Source: Prunella strophiata (lineage: Eukaryota > Chordata > Aves > Passeriformes > Prunellidae). Taken from it: a DNA stretch of 64,000 nt. Of the stretch, positions 1 through 13,200 are shown in pieces; within the stretch, counting starts at the first letter, position 1; every line of letters starts with the position of its first letter. Position numbers and translations under genes: made by a program. The stretch is taken from the NCBI GenBank assembly GCA_036583965.1, contig JAZBQD010000018.1, positions 68,673,785 through 68,737,784 of the forward strand, in the 5' to 3' direction. The notes below the pieces were generated by a model, which made no database searches, was not told the origin of the DNA, and was given only the letters and a program-made list of their open reading frames with translations.

Positions 1-420
1 CCCAGCATGGGAGAGGCTGGATGAATGCAGAGAGTGACATTTCTGGGCTCTGCTAAGTGGCTCACAGCAGGCTCTGCTATTTGCATTGCACAAATAGTCA
101 TTTCATGATTAAAAACAACAACAGCAAATAGAAGCGAAACCGAGATAAAACTGGCGAGCGCCGTGCAGGGGTTGAGGGGGTGCAAGGGCGGCTCTACCCA
201 CGGCTTTAACCCCTCACTGATCCTGGGTTGAACCTTGCCTTCCACTTTTTCACATGTTTTCTCCTGCAGGCTTCTCTCCCAGCACACCCACATTTCAAGG
301 GCGAAGAAATAATGGCAAAAATGATGGGGTTTTTTCTGCCTGAGTGGCAGAAGTGGATCAGAGCAAAACAGAAAGGTACGGGGGAGGGAGGTGGGCTTTC
401 TCCTGAGGGAAGGATTTGCA

Positions 421-575
421 TAGAATCCCAGAATCCCTGAGGCTGGAAAAGGCCTCCAAGATCACCAAATCCAACCTGTGACCAATCCTCACCTTGTCAC
501 CAGCCCGGAGCACTGAGTGCCACATCCATGGGGACTCCAAACCTCCCTGGGCAGAAGTTGCCTGTCACTGTGGGA
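421..575 (-). mobile_element. CR1 fragment
   Basis: Complement of a CR1 3' end: 'ggctggaaaaggcctccaag', then 'accaatcctcaccttgtcacc' and 'ctccaaacctccctgggcag'. Confidence 0.8.
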
Positions 576-782
576 AGTTGCTCTCCAGCCCTCCATGATG
601 AAGAAGGGCTTTGGCAGCTTGGAAGAAGAGAAACAGGCTAAAAATTCCCAGATGAAGATGATGAGGGATTTCTTCTCTGACTGGAAGTTTTTTAGCCGTG
701 TAGACACCCCTGTCCTACACATGGGCCAGCAGGGAGGTGCTGGTGTCACTCAGCAGGAACAGAGATGGTGCCATCAGCAGAT

Positions 783-1135
783 ACAGTCATTAAATCATTA
801 AAGGTGGAAAAAATCTCCAAAGATCATCCAGTCCAACCATTAACTCAGCATTGCCAAGGCCACCACTGACATGTCCCCAACTGTCACATTCACAGGGCTT
901 TTAAATCATTCCAGGGATGGGGACTCCAACACATGACCACCTTTTCCATGAAGAATTTTTCCCAAATATCCAATCTAAAGCTTCCCTGGTTACAACTTGA
1001 GGCCATTCCCTCTCCTCCTGTCCCTGTTCCCTGGGAGCAGAGCCCGACCTGGGGCTGTCCCCTCCTGTCAGGAGCTGTGCAGAGCCACAAGGTCCCCCCT
1101 GAGCCTCCTTTGCTCCAGGCTGAGCCCCCCCAGTT
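783..1135 (-). mobile_element. CR1 fragment, about 350 bp
   Basis: 'gatcatccagtccaaccatt' followed by 'gccaaggccaccactgacat', 'ccaaatatccaatctaaagc' and 'ctgtccctgttccctgggag', in CR1 complement order. Confidence 0.85.
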
Positions 1136-2074
1136 CAGATGGAGAGCTGGTTTCATCATACACAGAAATTTTTCAGGGTCCCAGACAGGATTGCTGGGGC
1201 TGGAAGGATCCTGGAAAACCCTCTAGCAAAGATGCAAGAAGGAGAGGAAAGGAAGGGACACAGAGCACAGAATGCCCCAAGGCAGCATAGGCTGTGTTTT
1301 TCCAGTGTCCTTCCTCCATAAAAACCCCATGGATCCAGCAGCAACCCCTTCATATCTTTTGCAGCCCAAATCCTGCTTTTCCTCGAGGAGGAAGCATTGG
1401 TTGTGTCCTTTCAGGCTCTCTATCCTTAAGTGATGCTCCCATATTCTGGATGATCAGGTGCCCGGAGGGAGGGAGGGAGCTGAATCCTGTAATTCCTCCC
1501 CATTCCCTGACCCAGGCGTTGTCCCTGTAATCTCTGCCCCAGGGTCAGCACAATCTCCCGAGCAGCAAATGCTGAACCTTTGCAGCTCCCGTGTCAGCTC
1601 ATTAGCGACAGCCCAGAGGCACAAGGGGTAATTGTGCTCTCCCTTATTGTTAAACCTGTAATTTGTACCTCGCCCGAGGCCAAATATCCCCCGGGAAGAA
1701 GGATGCTTGAGGATTTCAGAGTCTACCTAGTCTATTAAAAAGAGAAGAGAGAGGAGGAGGGATTGGGAAGATAGGAACAAGAGGGTAATAAACAACCAAA
1801 AATACCTCCAAGGCAGTGGGGAGTCATGGGAACGAGTTGTTTCCCTGTTTATTCAAAGCTCCAGCTGCACTAAAACCTGGTGCACTTCATCTCTTCCTCC
1901 AAGCCAGGAGTTATTGGAGCCAAGAGCAGCAGTGGAGGAGTTTACTGACCACCCACGAGTTGGGGTTTGCACCTCTGCTGCCTTGATCTGGGGCTGCGGG
2001 GCACAGGATTGTCCCTTGTCCCCACCAAGCCCTGCTGCCAGTCCCCAGGGTGCTGGAGGGAGAGCCCCAGGCAG

Positions 2075-2335
2075 CACTGACAGAACCAGAGCACACAGCC
2101 TCAAGCTGCACCAAGGGAAATACAGGTTGGATATCAGGAAAAAGGTTTTCACAGAAAGAGTGATAAAGTTCTGGAATGGCTGCCCAGGGAGGTGGTGGAG
2201 TCACCATCCCTGGGTGTGTTTAACAAAGCCTGGATGTGGCACTGGGTGCCAGGGTTGAGTTGAGGTGTTGGGGTTGGGTTGGACTCTGTCATCTTGAAGA
2301 TCTCTTCCAACTTGGTCATTCTGTGAATTCTGTGA
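2075..2335 (+). mobile_element. CR1 fragment
   Basis: Sense CR1 order: 'cctcaagctgcaccaaggga', 'ggttggatatcaggaaaaag', 'ggctgcccagggaggtggtg', ending 'cttccaacttggtcattctg'. Confidence 0.87.
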
Positions 2336-2565
2336 AAGCTGAGCTTGTTTCTTGGCCATTTGGGAGTAGTTTCCAGACTGCTTGCAGCCATCCATCCATC
2401 CTGGCCATGGGGAAGGGTTTCAGCAGGATCAATTCCTGGTTTTGGAGGAAACAGCTCCATCCTTTGACTCCAAACCCTGGGCCAGCAGCTACTGCAGCAC
2501 GGAATGCTCTGACCCATTTCCACAGGATCTTCCAAGTCCACCTTACAGTGGAAGATGTCCCTACC

Positions 2566-3189
2566 TGTCGGTGTCTCTCAGTACCTCAAGATGACCCTGA
2601 TCAGTTAGAAAGTTTCTGTGTTCTTGTTCGAGAGACCAAAGAAGGAGTCAGGAGTTTCTTGTGCAGTTTTTAAGGTTGTTTATTATTTCTTATCTAACAG
2701 ATTTTTCTCCTGACCAGCCCAGGTCTGTTCAGCAGGTCAGTCTGAGCACACTGCCCACCTCTGGGGTGGTGTTGTCTTTTTATACTAAAAACTGCCTGTA
2801 CATTATTTACCATTCTTTTCCAATACTTATCACTCATGTTACAGAGTTTAACTCTACTCTAAACCAATCCAAAAGTGCCACCATCACCCAGAAGATGGAG
2901 GGCATGAAGAAGAAGAAAGAAGGACAGAACACACCCAAATTCCTCCACCTTGACCCCTGAACCCTTATCTAAAAAACTCTAAAATTCTACATTTTCACTC
3001 TATGAAAAACTTATTATTACTTTACTTAATTTGTGTGGCTTGTAATTCTTCATATAAAGTTGGTAATCTTTTTTCCATGGCTCAGGATCAAAGGCACAGG
3101 GGTCTTGGGCTCTGTGCCAAGGTCTCTGAGCCCCCAGCCAGGGGCTGGAGCCATCCAGGGCAGCCAGAGGGATGTCCTGACTTCCAACA
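2566..3189 (-). mobile_element. Solo LTR, family A copy 1, 624 bp
   Basis: TG...CA termini with a 6-bp target duplication cctacc (2560-2565 and 3190-3195). On the minus strand it shows TATAAAAAG and, further on, AATAAAC ahead of the end, which sets its orientation. It is closely similar to the copy at 20718-21338 and, reversed, to the one at 22381-22987. It was inserted into a CR1 tail (host sequence 'gaagatgtccctacccatgg'). It is non-coding. Confidence 0.88.
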
Positions 3190-3339
3190 CCTACCCATGG
3201 CAAGGGGGTGTGATGGAACCCAGGGCACAGGGAACATTTCTCTGCCTGTCCTGAGAAGTCCTGATCCCCAGGGGAACACTGCTTCCAACCTTCATCCATG
3301 GAGAAAGCTTCCAAGACTTTGGGATGGATTTGAATCTAC

Positions 3340-3780
3340 GAGTGTGTGAAATAGACAGTGGTATAGTTTATCACAGGGTGAAAAAACTTAAGAGTATTGG
3401 GTTTTTAGTATGGAGGTAGATAGAAGGCAAGATGGAGGATTTTGGGTGTTGTCTGATCTCCTTCTTGTTCTTCATCCACTCCATTTTCTGCAGTGTTGGG
3501 AGCACAGGGTGATTGGTCAGAAAGAGCCACAATGCAGATGTTGTGTGAATAAACAAATAATTAGTTATTGGTAGAAAGGTAGAAATAAGGTATGTTTTAA
3601 GAGTTAATTGGACAAAATAGCTTTAAAAGACCTTGAACTATGTCTCTTGTGACTTTTGGTGCCCTCTCTTTGTACTCTAAGTCTGAGATGGAAACAGCAT
3701 GCTGAACTTCCAATAAGAGAAAAATAAACAGCAGCCTAAAGACCAAAAAAACCAGAAGTCCCATCCATCTCTCATTCCTG
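3340..3780 (+). mobile_element. Probable diverged LTR fragment related to family A
   Basis: Segments such as 'cacagggtgaaaa', 'aagatggaggattttggg', 'gattggtcag' and a later 'gaataaac' occur in the same order as in the plus-oriented family A copy at 22.4-23.0 kb. No clear termini or target duplication were found, so this is an old or partial copy. Confidence 0.45.
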
Positions 3781-3789
3781 GCACAGAAC

Positions 3790-3895
3790 TTTTCAGGGGT
3801 CTCCCCATCAGGGGGATGCTCAGGGAGGGTTTCCACAGGGTGGATCTGAATGATCTTTAAGGTCCCTTCCAACCTAAACCCTTCCATGATAATCA
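3790..3895 (+). mobile_element. CR1 3' end fragment
   Basis: Ends with 'gatctttaaggtcccttcca' then 'acctaaacccttccatgat'. The upstream part is diverged. Confidence 0.6.
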
Positions 3896-6039
3896 AGGCT
3901 GGGATTACTTGGGAACATTGCAGCTCTCACCTAGAACCTACTCCTTAGATCAGCATCTGAAACAAAGAACAGCCCAGACTTGGCATCAATTTGAGCTGTT
4001 CAGACAGACAAGGAGGTAGATATTGGATGGCTGAGTAATACTTTTTTTTCCTTGGGAATAACTGTTATTATTTGTTTGCCTCACAGCTGCAGACTGTCCC
4101 ACAAGAGCCTCATGACAGAAACGTGGATGAGCAGCAGGAGCACCATCATTCAGGCATAGGTGCTCTCCTGGCTGCATTAATTCCTTTCAAAACCCACACC
4201 CCAAGGAAAATCTTCAGCCATTACAACACCAACATTTCCCAGAAGCTAAAAAGAAAGGAATTTCCATCTGTGTGAAGCTATCTTACAGATGGTTGAGACA
4301 GGAAAGTCTTTGAGGAATGAAATAGCAGAGGCAGGACGTTGGAGGAATGAACTGGACTAAATTTAACCCAGGGAAAGAAAAGCCTGCTGCTAAAAATGCT
4401 TGTGCTATCACAAAGGGGGGAAGAGCCCAGAAATGGGAATGTTTGAATGGGAGGAAGGGGCAGGAAGGCTTTCTTTGGGGTCAGGTGGGGGGTTTTAAAA
4501 GTGAAATTTTAGTGGTAGGGCAAAAAAAAAATCCCTTTCACTCAGTTTGGTGCATGGGTTTGAGTGAGGTTTCACAGCCTCAAAAAAAAAAAAAAAAAAA
4601 ATACAAGTGAACCACCAGCCTGGTTCTCTTCTGTGTAAACACAAGGAGATGATAATTGGGAAAGGGCTGGAAGCCTTCTGGCACTGCTTGAGTGTTGCAA
4701 AGTAGCTCCACTGGAGAGATCCTACTCTAGGACAAGATATTCTGGGCCAAAGGACATACTGAAGTGACACAGAGGGCACCAGAGCAATGACACTGCCCAT
4801 GCCAACCAGCTGATCCAAAGGAAAGGGAAATGCCACCTTCAATTCCTCCAGCCTGCAACACCAGCCCTCAGCTTTTATAAAACCAGGCCTCGAAAAATGG
4901 GGGAAACACCCCATTCTGCCACAAATTGCAATTTTGCATTTTAAATTTGATGTGTGGGGGGGAAAAACGCAGGTTTGGGGGTTTTGTGGTGTGCATTGTT
5001 TTTCCAGCAAATCCAACACATGGGACAGTCACCCACCCACCCAGCTCCCTTTGACTCACCCATCCTGTCCACTTCAGGTGAAGCCTGGGTGTTCCAGGTT
5101 GTCCATCCAGGCCACCATCTGATCCCAAATCCCAGAGAGAGCTGGGGATGGTGTGGGCAGTTTGGTTCTAAGCCTGGTTCCATGGTTTTGTAGACAGGAA
5201 AGGTCCCTTTTTTCATAACCCACCTCCTGGATTCAGGCTCTTTGTGTCCTGCCTGGAATCATTAAGGTTGGGACAGACTTTTAGGATCAACTCCAAACAG
5301 GGAGAGCAGAACAGACCCCACAGTATTCCTGCTGCAGGTGTGAATTGAAATGCCCCCCTCTCAAATTCAGGAAAACACCTGGAGCAGGGATTGATTCCCA
5401 CCAGGGATTCCAGCACTCAGGTGAGCCCAGATCCCAGCAAAGCCCTCCTGCTGCCCCCTCAGAGCACTGGGGGTTGATTCCCTGATAATGGGAGTGCAGC
5501 AGGGCTGGCAGCAGTCATCTGGGGACACGGGAATGCCAGCACAATGCGTGGCTTTGTGTCCTGCACCCTATGACATCCATGTGTGGCAGACAATGCCAGC
5601 GTCCTGTGCTCCCCTGAATGGGGCAGGGCTTGTTTGCATGGGAGCTCAGCAGCCCCAGGGCCTTGGCAGCTCTTTGCTCCTTGAGTTGTGATGGATGAAA
5701 GAGCTCTCGTGGCTTCCAGGGTGGGTAGGCACAGAAACAGGGCTGGGCACAAGGAATGGGAGCGTTTTGGGAATAATAGGCCTTTCTGTTGGCCTGGAGT
5801 TGGGTGGTGTTTTCCCTTTCCTGGAATATGATGTGGATGGAATCTTGGGTCTCTCTCTCAGAAGATCCTCACACCACAATCTGCAAACCTCTGTGTTCTG
5901 GCTGTGTCCATTTTTACCAGGAGATGTGCAGGTAAAACTCACCCTGGGTTTTGTCCTCCAGGCCCTTGAAGGTCTGAGGAGGGGACACACATCTGACATT
6001 CTGTGTGGCATTGGCAACACAACCAGAATCACTTCAACT
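3896..6039. other. No gene recognised
   Basis: Low-complexity A runs at about 4523-4602 and a CR1-like trace near 5258-5292 ('atcattaaggttgggaca'). Open frames here have no splice or codon support. Confidence 0.5.
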
Positions 6040-6276
6040 GGCAGAGGGCAGGTTTGGAGTTAGATATTGGGATGAAATCCTTCCCTGTGAGGGTGGTGAG
6101 GCCCTGGGATGGAATTCCCAGAGAAGCTGTGACTGCCCCTGGATCCCTGGAGTGCCCAAGGCCAGGCTGGACAGGACTTGGAGCAACCTGGGACAGTGGA
6201 AGGTGTCCCTGACATGGCAGGAGTGGCACTGGATGATCTTTAAGCTCCTTTCCAACCCAAACATTGCTGTGATTTC
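6040..6276 (+). mobile_element. CR1 fragment
   Basis: Contains 'gttagatattgggatgaaat', 'tggcagtgg'-type variants, 'gtgcccaaggccaggctgga', and ends 'ctttccaacccaaacattgc'. Confidence 0.88.
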
Positions 6277-6945
6277 GTGGACCCACCATTTCCTTGGTGT
6301 CCTGGGCCATCCCAACCCTTCCAACACACTCTGGACTCACCTGGAGCCCCTGTTTTCAGGGACACCCCCAAGAACTCCCTGCAGAAGACCCATGGAATTA
6401 TTCTGCTCATCCTCAGCTGTGGTGGAGACTCAGGCATCCCATGGAAACCTGGATCATCTCCATGGAAACATCACCATTCCTGGGGCAGGAACTTTCCAGA
6501 TGATGACCTTCCCCTTGCAGCTTGTTTTTAATCTGTGGTGAGTGTCACTTACAAAGTGACAAATCCTCATTTTCACAGCAACTCTGCTCTGATGTGTCTC
6601 TGTATGTAATTTCCTGGGATTCCTCAGCCCATGTTCAGCAAATAATGACTCTCATGGAAGTTATTTGTAGAACTTAATAATTTCCATTAACTGCATTAGG
6701 GGATTGCATTTTTAATATTTTTTTTTCCTCTGTAATAATACATAATGAAATAATTGTGGAATTTCTAATAGGTAATTATCTTGCTGAGAACAGTTTAAAA
6801 CACCAGTGAGTGTGGGTTGTTTTTAGCTGAGCATGGGGAAAAGAGAAGGAGAATGAAACATCACCTAGAGCAAGAGGCAGAGATAACAGCTTTTCCTGGA
6901 TCCAACAGTGTCCTCAAAACTTCAGGTCAGCAGGACTGCACAGGA

Positions 6946-7258
6946 TGAATCCCAGAATCACTGGGGCTGGAAAAGACCTCCAAGATCACCAAATCCAACC
7001 TGAGACCAATCCCCACCTTGTCACCAGCCCAGAGTGTCACTTCCAGGTGTTCCTTGGACACCTCCAGGGATGGGGACCCCAAACCTCCCTGGGCAGCCCC
7101 TGCCAGTGTCTGACCATGCTTCCCATGAGGAAATTCTTCCTGATGTCCAACCTGAACCTCCCCTGGCACAGCCTGGGGCCATTTCCTCACACCCTGTCCC
7201 TGTCCCCTGGGAGCAGAGCCTAACCCCCTCCTGTCAGGGAGTTGTGGGCAGCCAGAAG
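6946..7258 (-). mobile_element. CR1 fragment
   Basis: 'ggggctggaaaagacctcca' through 'ccctgtccctgtcccctggg'. Same subfamily look as 421-575 and 783-1135. Confidence 0.86.
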
Positions 7259-10200
7259 GTTTGAAAAGTCAGGAAAACTGGAGCCAAGAGGGCTTTTGAT
7301 TATTAAATCACACATAAATTCTTGGAAGAGCTTTAAACTGGGATCAGATGGAATATTGGCATGTGTCCTCAATAACAGGCCTGGGTAAGGGAATCACTCC
7401 ATAAAATTATCTCCTCTGCAGGTCATCCCAACAGGCTGCTGGAGAGAGCTGGGAACTGCAGTTTCTGGGCATCTCCATGAGAAAAAATAAGGGCAGGAGA
7501 CAATGAAAGGCCAAATGAGAGCTCAGTCCTCCTTTGCTGAAGCTGGTGAAGCTCTGATGGTGTGGAGGAAACTCCCTTCCCTTTCCATCCATCCCATCAG
7601 GACCACTCTGGATGCTGTGGGTTTTCCTGCTCCTTCCATGGTGTTTTCTCCTCTCACCCTGCAGGAATGATGATTTTTTTTCTCCCTTTCTGACCCTGAG
7701 CACTTCACTGAGACCCAATGATCCTGAGAGCCCCCACTGGCAGCTCCCCCAGCCCCTCATGTCATAGAAAACTTTGAGCAGAGGGTTTTTAAAACATCAG
7801 AGCCCTTCAGACTTCAGCTCTCTCCTCCTTTCTCCAAAAGCAGGTAAATGAAACTCAAGGGCTAAATTTGACTGATACAAAACCTCTTTTGGAAAACATT
7901 TCCCCTTCCAAAATGGCCCATCTGCCTATTTTTATGCACATGTTTAACATCAAGCAGAGCAGAGGCACATATTTAAGCAATTTCTGAAATCAGGGCCATT
8001 GTGTGATACTCTGATTAGTAAACTGGGAATTAGGGTTCATAAATTAGAGTTAATTGAACCAAATCACTTAAGCCCTTTTGTGCCTGACTTTTCCCAGCTA
8101 AATTCACCAACAGTAGCAAAATAGCTCTGACATACCTGGGACACAATCCTCATTGTGTTCCCCAGCTGGGAAGGGAGACTCCCAGATAAAATGTGGCCTG
8201 AAACATTCATGCTCCAGTTTTTTTAAATGAAAGGAGGGGGGTGGAGTTGGTTTTCTGTGACTGCAGCTTTATAATGATTTTTCAGATGGAATCAGCACAG
8301 TATTCATTTTACCTGGGCACCCTTTGTACATCCATTCCCCTGGATTCTCCTAGGAGTATATGGATTTTTCCTGCAATTTATTTCAGGGAGAGAGCAAAGT
8401 GGGAGATAAAGCAATCTCAGGTTGAGGGGAGTCATCTGCCTTATAGAAAATAAATGGACAGCAGACAAAGCACCCTGGAAAGCTTTTGACTGAGGGAGGT
8501 TATTACTTAGCCAGAAATCAAACTGCTCCACTATTTCCAGGATGTCAAAATGGGCTGTGACAGAGCTTTTGAGCAGAGAGTGGCCTGTGCAAATCAAATT
8601 GAATTTGGAATAGTTGAGAAGTCAATTCTGCCTTTTGTGTAAAGCTCTCGTGGTGCTTCTCCACCTCAGAGCATCCCAGGGAGGGGATTTTACCTCTCAC
8701 CCAAAGTCACCTCTGTGCCAAAAGCAGGAGACCTGGAGAAACTCCTTCCAGGCCCAGGTCTCCAGGGAGGATCCCAGGCAAAAAAAAAAACCAAAAACCC
8801 AAACACAATGTCTGTGACCTCAGAGGGAAAAGAGGAGATCAGGAGTGCAGCCAGTCCCTTCATCTGGGTGCCAAAGTGATAAATTGCACAACACAGACTC
8901 TCACCCACTGCCATTAGTGGTGCCTCAAAAAGCCCAAAGGGAAGAACAAGGGAAAAGAAGTATTTTGTTATTCTGTCCCCTCCCTCCCGTGGTTTTTGAT
9001 AGTCAAAGGACACAGAGATGGAGCCCAGAGGCAGCAAGAGATGCCAGGGGAGCAAACCTGCCTGGCACATCCCAACCTTGTCATTCCTTGGAACCCCTTT
9101 GGCTGGAGGAGTTCTTGTCCCTCAATTACAAAATTCACTGGGTGGCAGCCACAGTTTCCTTTCCCCCCCCCAAAACTGAGGTGAAAGGAAATTGTTCCAT
9201 TAGAAGCAGGAAAAAAGATAAATCCAACTTTTTTCTGTTTTTCTCTGTGAATTTCTTACCTTGTGGAGGGGAAGAACCATAATTCCTGAGCCCAACCTGA
9301 GCTGTTTCAGCACTGCAAGCAGCCTCAACAGCCAGCCCCATATCAGAAATGTGCTTTAAAGAACAAATTGCAAACTCAGACTGAGAAAAAAATACCCCAG
9401 ATGTCTACACCAAACCAGTTGTTGATCCAAAATTATGGTTATATTGATCTAGGCTGATAGGAGCAAGATATCACCTCGCAGGGTACACTTGAAAAATCTC
9501 AGTCTAAAAACTCTTGGGATCTTCAGTGCAAAATCAGCCAATTTTTCCTCTTTGACTACTGTGGATCAATTCCTGCTCTATTAAATTTGAGCAGCTCCCA
9601 TTTGCTTCAAGTGCTTCCAAACTATCAGCCAAGATTCCTCACACAAATCACCCTCTGGTGGGATCTGGAGCTGGGACACCTTGAACAGGGACCTGATTTT
9701 CAGGAAATACCTGGCACCCACCTGCTGGATGCTCAAACTTTTTAATTTTTAACGTGGCCTGGGCAATTAGGCTTGGGAGCTGCAGCAGTGCAGGCATTCA
9801 GTCATGAGATTAAGACTTCATGAGATATTTATTTTGTACAGAAAGGCTGTCATTGGTGGCGTGCTGTCCATACAATAGCTGGGATGGGAAAAGGGAAGAG
9901 TTTAAACAAGGCTCTGAGAAATTAGAAACATGCCTCTACTTTAATGGTGGGGTTGCCCCCCCCCTCAAAACAATTAATGCAACATATATTGACCTCCCAC
10001 AGCCCTGAGTGTGCTGACATGGGAACACAGTGCCCAGCTTCACCTGGAAACCAGGAATCTCCGAGGGATGGCTCGAATTAACTCAATAAACCAAACAAAT
10101 GTTTGTTTTAAACGTAGCAATTAATTATCTCCTTGGGTCTCCTTCCCCAGTGCTGGCTTCCCTATCAGCCCATCGCTGGCTGTGCTGCATACAATGTTCT

Positions 10201-13200
10201 GTTCCTTTCTTTCTTCCTAAAGATCCTAATAGGATGCAGCCGGCCAGGCCAGCAGCTTCGGAAACGAGCACAGAGCGAATTTAATAACAAGCAAACCTGC
10301 ACTTAATAAAGTCTGTCATCAGTAATGTCTCCACTGAACACTTGCCAGGGGAGAATTGTTTGCACTTACTGTGTGAGCCAAGTCACAGCTTTAACAGGCA
10401 AGGCACAAATAAAACCCAGCCTTTCCCATTCTTTTCGCATCTCTGTTTCAACCTACCAACAAAAACTCCGGGGCAAACAATGAAAAAATCCAGATTCAAG
10501 CAGGAAAAAATAAATAATAATAAGCCAACGTCCCCCCCCCCCACTCCCCATTATTCATTACATTATGAAACACATTTCATAATCTAATAATTAGCAAGGG
10601 GACAATTTTGTTCAGCATGAATCTGGAGTCCTTTGTCATTTCGTGTTAGCACCCAGAACAAATGGACATTGTGCAGAGCGCGGGTGCCGAGCCCGGCCGC
10701 GGGCTCCCGCTGTGCCAGGGCTCCCTCCTCCCCTCTCCCCAGCAAAACCCTGGTGAGGATGGGAGGATGCAGAGCAGCCACACGCTGGATGTGACACAAT
10801 CCATCCCTGGGCACTTGGGGAGGCTGGGGAATGCAGGACAGGATTCATCTGCTGGGCCCTCGAGGGCGCCGGGTCGGGGCACGCAGCTCAGCTGAGTGCC
10901 AGTGCCAGGCTCTGCAAAGCTACAAGGACTCTGTGCCTGTTCTCTGTGCCTGTTTTCACCAAGCTTTTGGTCATACCTGGAGGAAAAAAAAAAAAAAAAA
11001 AGGTGAAAAATATAATTTAACAAGGGTTTTCTAGCCAGGCTGCCCCATACTTGTAGCTTTATGTGGGATGTGGAGCTTGTGAGACAGCCTCAACTTCTTC
11101 AGGGCTTGTGAAACCTTTCTCTGTCCCCGTTGCAAAATCAGCCAGATATCCCTCCTGCCCAGGAGCAGAGGGAAATCCCTTGAGAAGCTCTCTGCACCAA
11201 AAACTGGCCCCTTGTGCTGCAGAGTGGGTTTGTGAGAAGCAGGAACACGGCACACAGGAGGGTTGGGGTGAAACCAAGGCCACCACAACACTTCTCCTCC
11301 ACAGTGACCTCCCCAGAAGTTGTTTCTGCTGGGAAGGTGGGTCCAGGGTGGCTTTAAAGCCTGGAGGAGCAGATTGAGCTGCTGCTGGTGACCACAGGGT
11401 GGTGAGTGGTGATCCTGAGCAGGAGGTTGATTATATCCACCCAAAATCTTTGGGAAAGAGCCCCAGCACTGCTGTACCACCAGCACTTCCCCTTTGGACC
11501 TCCTGATCTCCCCTCCTCCCTGGGCAGCACACACCCCAAGCCAGAAGCTTGTGGGTTTCTGTGATTTGGGGAGGCCAAAATTTAGAAAAAAATTATTTTA
11601 ATAACACTAGTAATGATAATAACGGGAAAATTAACTCCTAAAACATGGCAGTGGTTTGGGATCTCCTACAAGCAAGGAACAGGGTTCACCTCCAGCTCTC
11701 TAAAATCCAGGACACCACTAATGGAGAGGACATTCATGGGATGGTGATGTGCCCAAGAGCAAGTGACCATCGAGGTGACTCCCCCACCCAAGGGCCTGTC
11801 ACCACACTGACTCCCAGGACAACAGCTGGATTGTGCTTCTACCAGATGCAATGCCTGGGGCCACACAACAGGGGAAAATTGCCCAAAAGCCCTTTTAATT
11901 TCTGAGGGTTTCACCGAAATTTGAGAGATTTTGGACATCAAGGAGAGCAGCCCAAAGGGAAGCTTTGCTCCTGACATTCCAACATTTTCTGGCCATGTCT
12001 GAGCTGGTTAACAAAGATTTAGATGCTGCTCTGAGCAAGAACTACCCGAGGAGCTCTGCCCTCTCCAGGGTCACTCCCAGCTCTCTGTGTTTGTGCAGGA
12101 TTTAGGAGGCACCAAATCCAGGAACGTGGCCAATTTCCTCACTCCTTGTTTGGGACCCATCAACCAGAACGGGCTCTTCCCCTGGGGGTGAGCCTGGGCT
12201 GCAGGAGTGGGATCAGCTCCAGGAGCCACAGCCTTTCCAACCCTGGCCACTCTGCCCCCAGTGTCACCTTCCACATGTCCCCAACGTCGAGGTGGCCACC
12301 AGCTTGAGCAAGGACAACACCACCAGTGCCAGCTTCACCTGGAAAGACCCATCCTGGTCACCACCTGAGGAGGAAAGTCAGTGTGAGCATGGTGCTCCCA
12401 CATTTGGGCATCCAAAAATTGGGAGAAGCAAGGAAAATAAGGAGTTTGTCACTATCTGTGGCTGTTATCTGCTGCTTCTTCCATCCCAGGTGGGATCCCT
12501 TCCCCAGGGAATACAGCCCATGGAGGAGAGGGGGTGTTGCTGCAGCAAAAATGGGAAGGGGATGTGTTCACACATCAAACTGGTCAAACTGGTCAAACTG
12601 GGAGCCAGTGCTGCTCCTCCCTGGAGGCCACCCTGGAGCTGGAGGTGAGGGATGGCTCACCTGCCTCCCCGGGGCGTTCAGGGCAAGCCTGGATGTGCTG
12701 GGAGGGATTAAAACTCTCAGGGAAGGAAGCAAACGCTCTCAAAACTGGAGGATGCTGAGGAGACAGGGACAAAACTCCCAGAATTTTTCTGGGGGGGAGT
12801 CAGGGTGTTACCCACAGAGCTTTTCTTCCCACAGGATTTCCAGATACTCACTGGGGCCTCCGATCCCTCTCGGAGATGCTGCCGCCCTTTAAATCAGCAC
12901 CAACATATGGAAGGCTCCTAAATATTGTGCTTCTGTCAGAGGAAACCATTGTTCAGCTTCTCTACAGGAAGGATGTCTCACTGCTTATTACCAGCTTGAA
13001 TAATTGTTTGGAATGTTTTATTTGACATTTATTCAAGGAGCTTGGAAACCCGCGCGGTTTCTTTCTCTCGAGAGGATAACAACAACAACAAAAAAAGAAT
13101 TAAAAAAAAAAAAAAAAAAAAACACCCAAGAAAACCCAAACTGGAGCCAACAGCTTCAGATGGCAGCAAGATTTTAAAAATGTAAATATATAGTAAAACA

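Larger units (their letters stand above)
1..2074. other. No gene recognised
   Basis: Apart from the CR1 pieces at 421-575 and 783-1135 this is unassigned. The block at about 1555-1700 is free of repeats and mixed in composition, with TAATTG and TTATTG motifs. It could be a conserved non-coding element, but nothing proves it. Confidence 0.5.

Noticed and set aside
12292..12892. Open frames of 118 and 188 codons, with AG and GT dinucleotides nearby at about 12100-12380
   Set aside because: The proteins overlap in two frames, resemble no family I know and do not join to other exons. A CR1-like 'actggtcaa' repeat lies inside.
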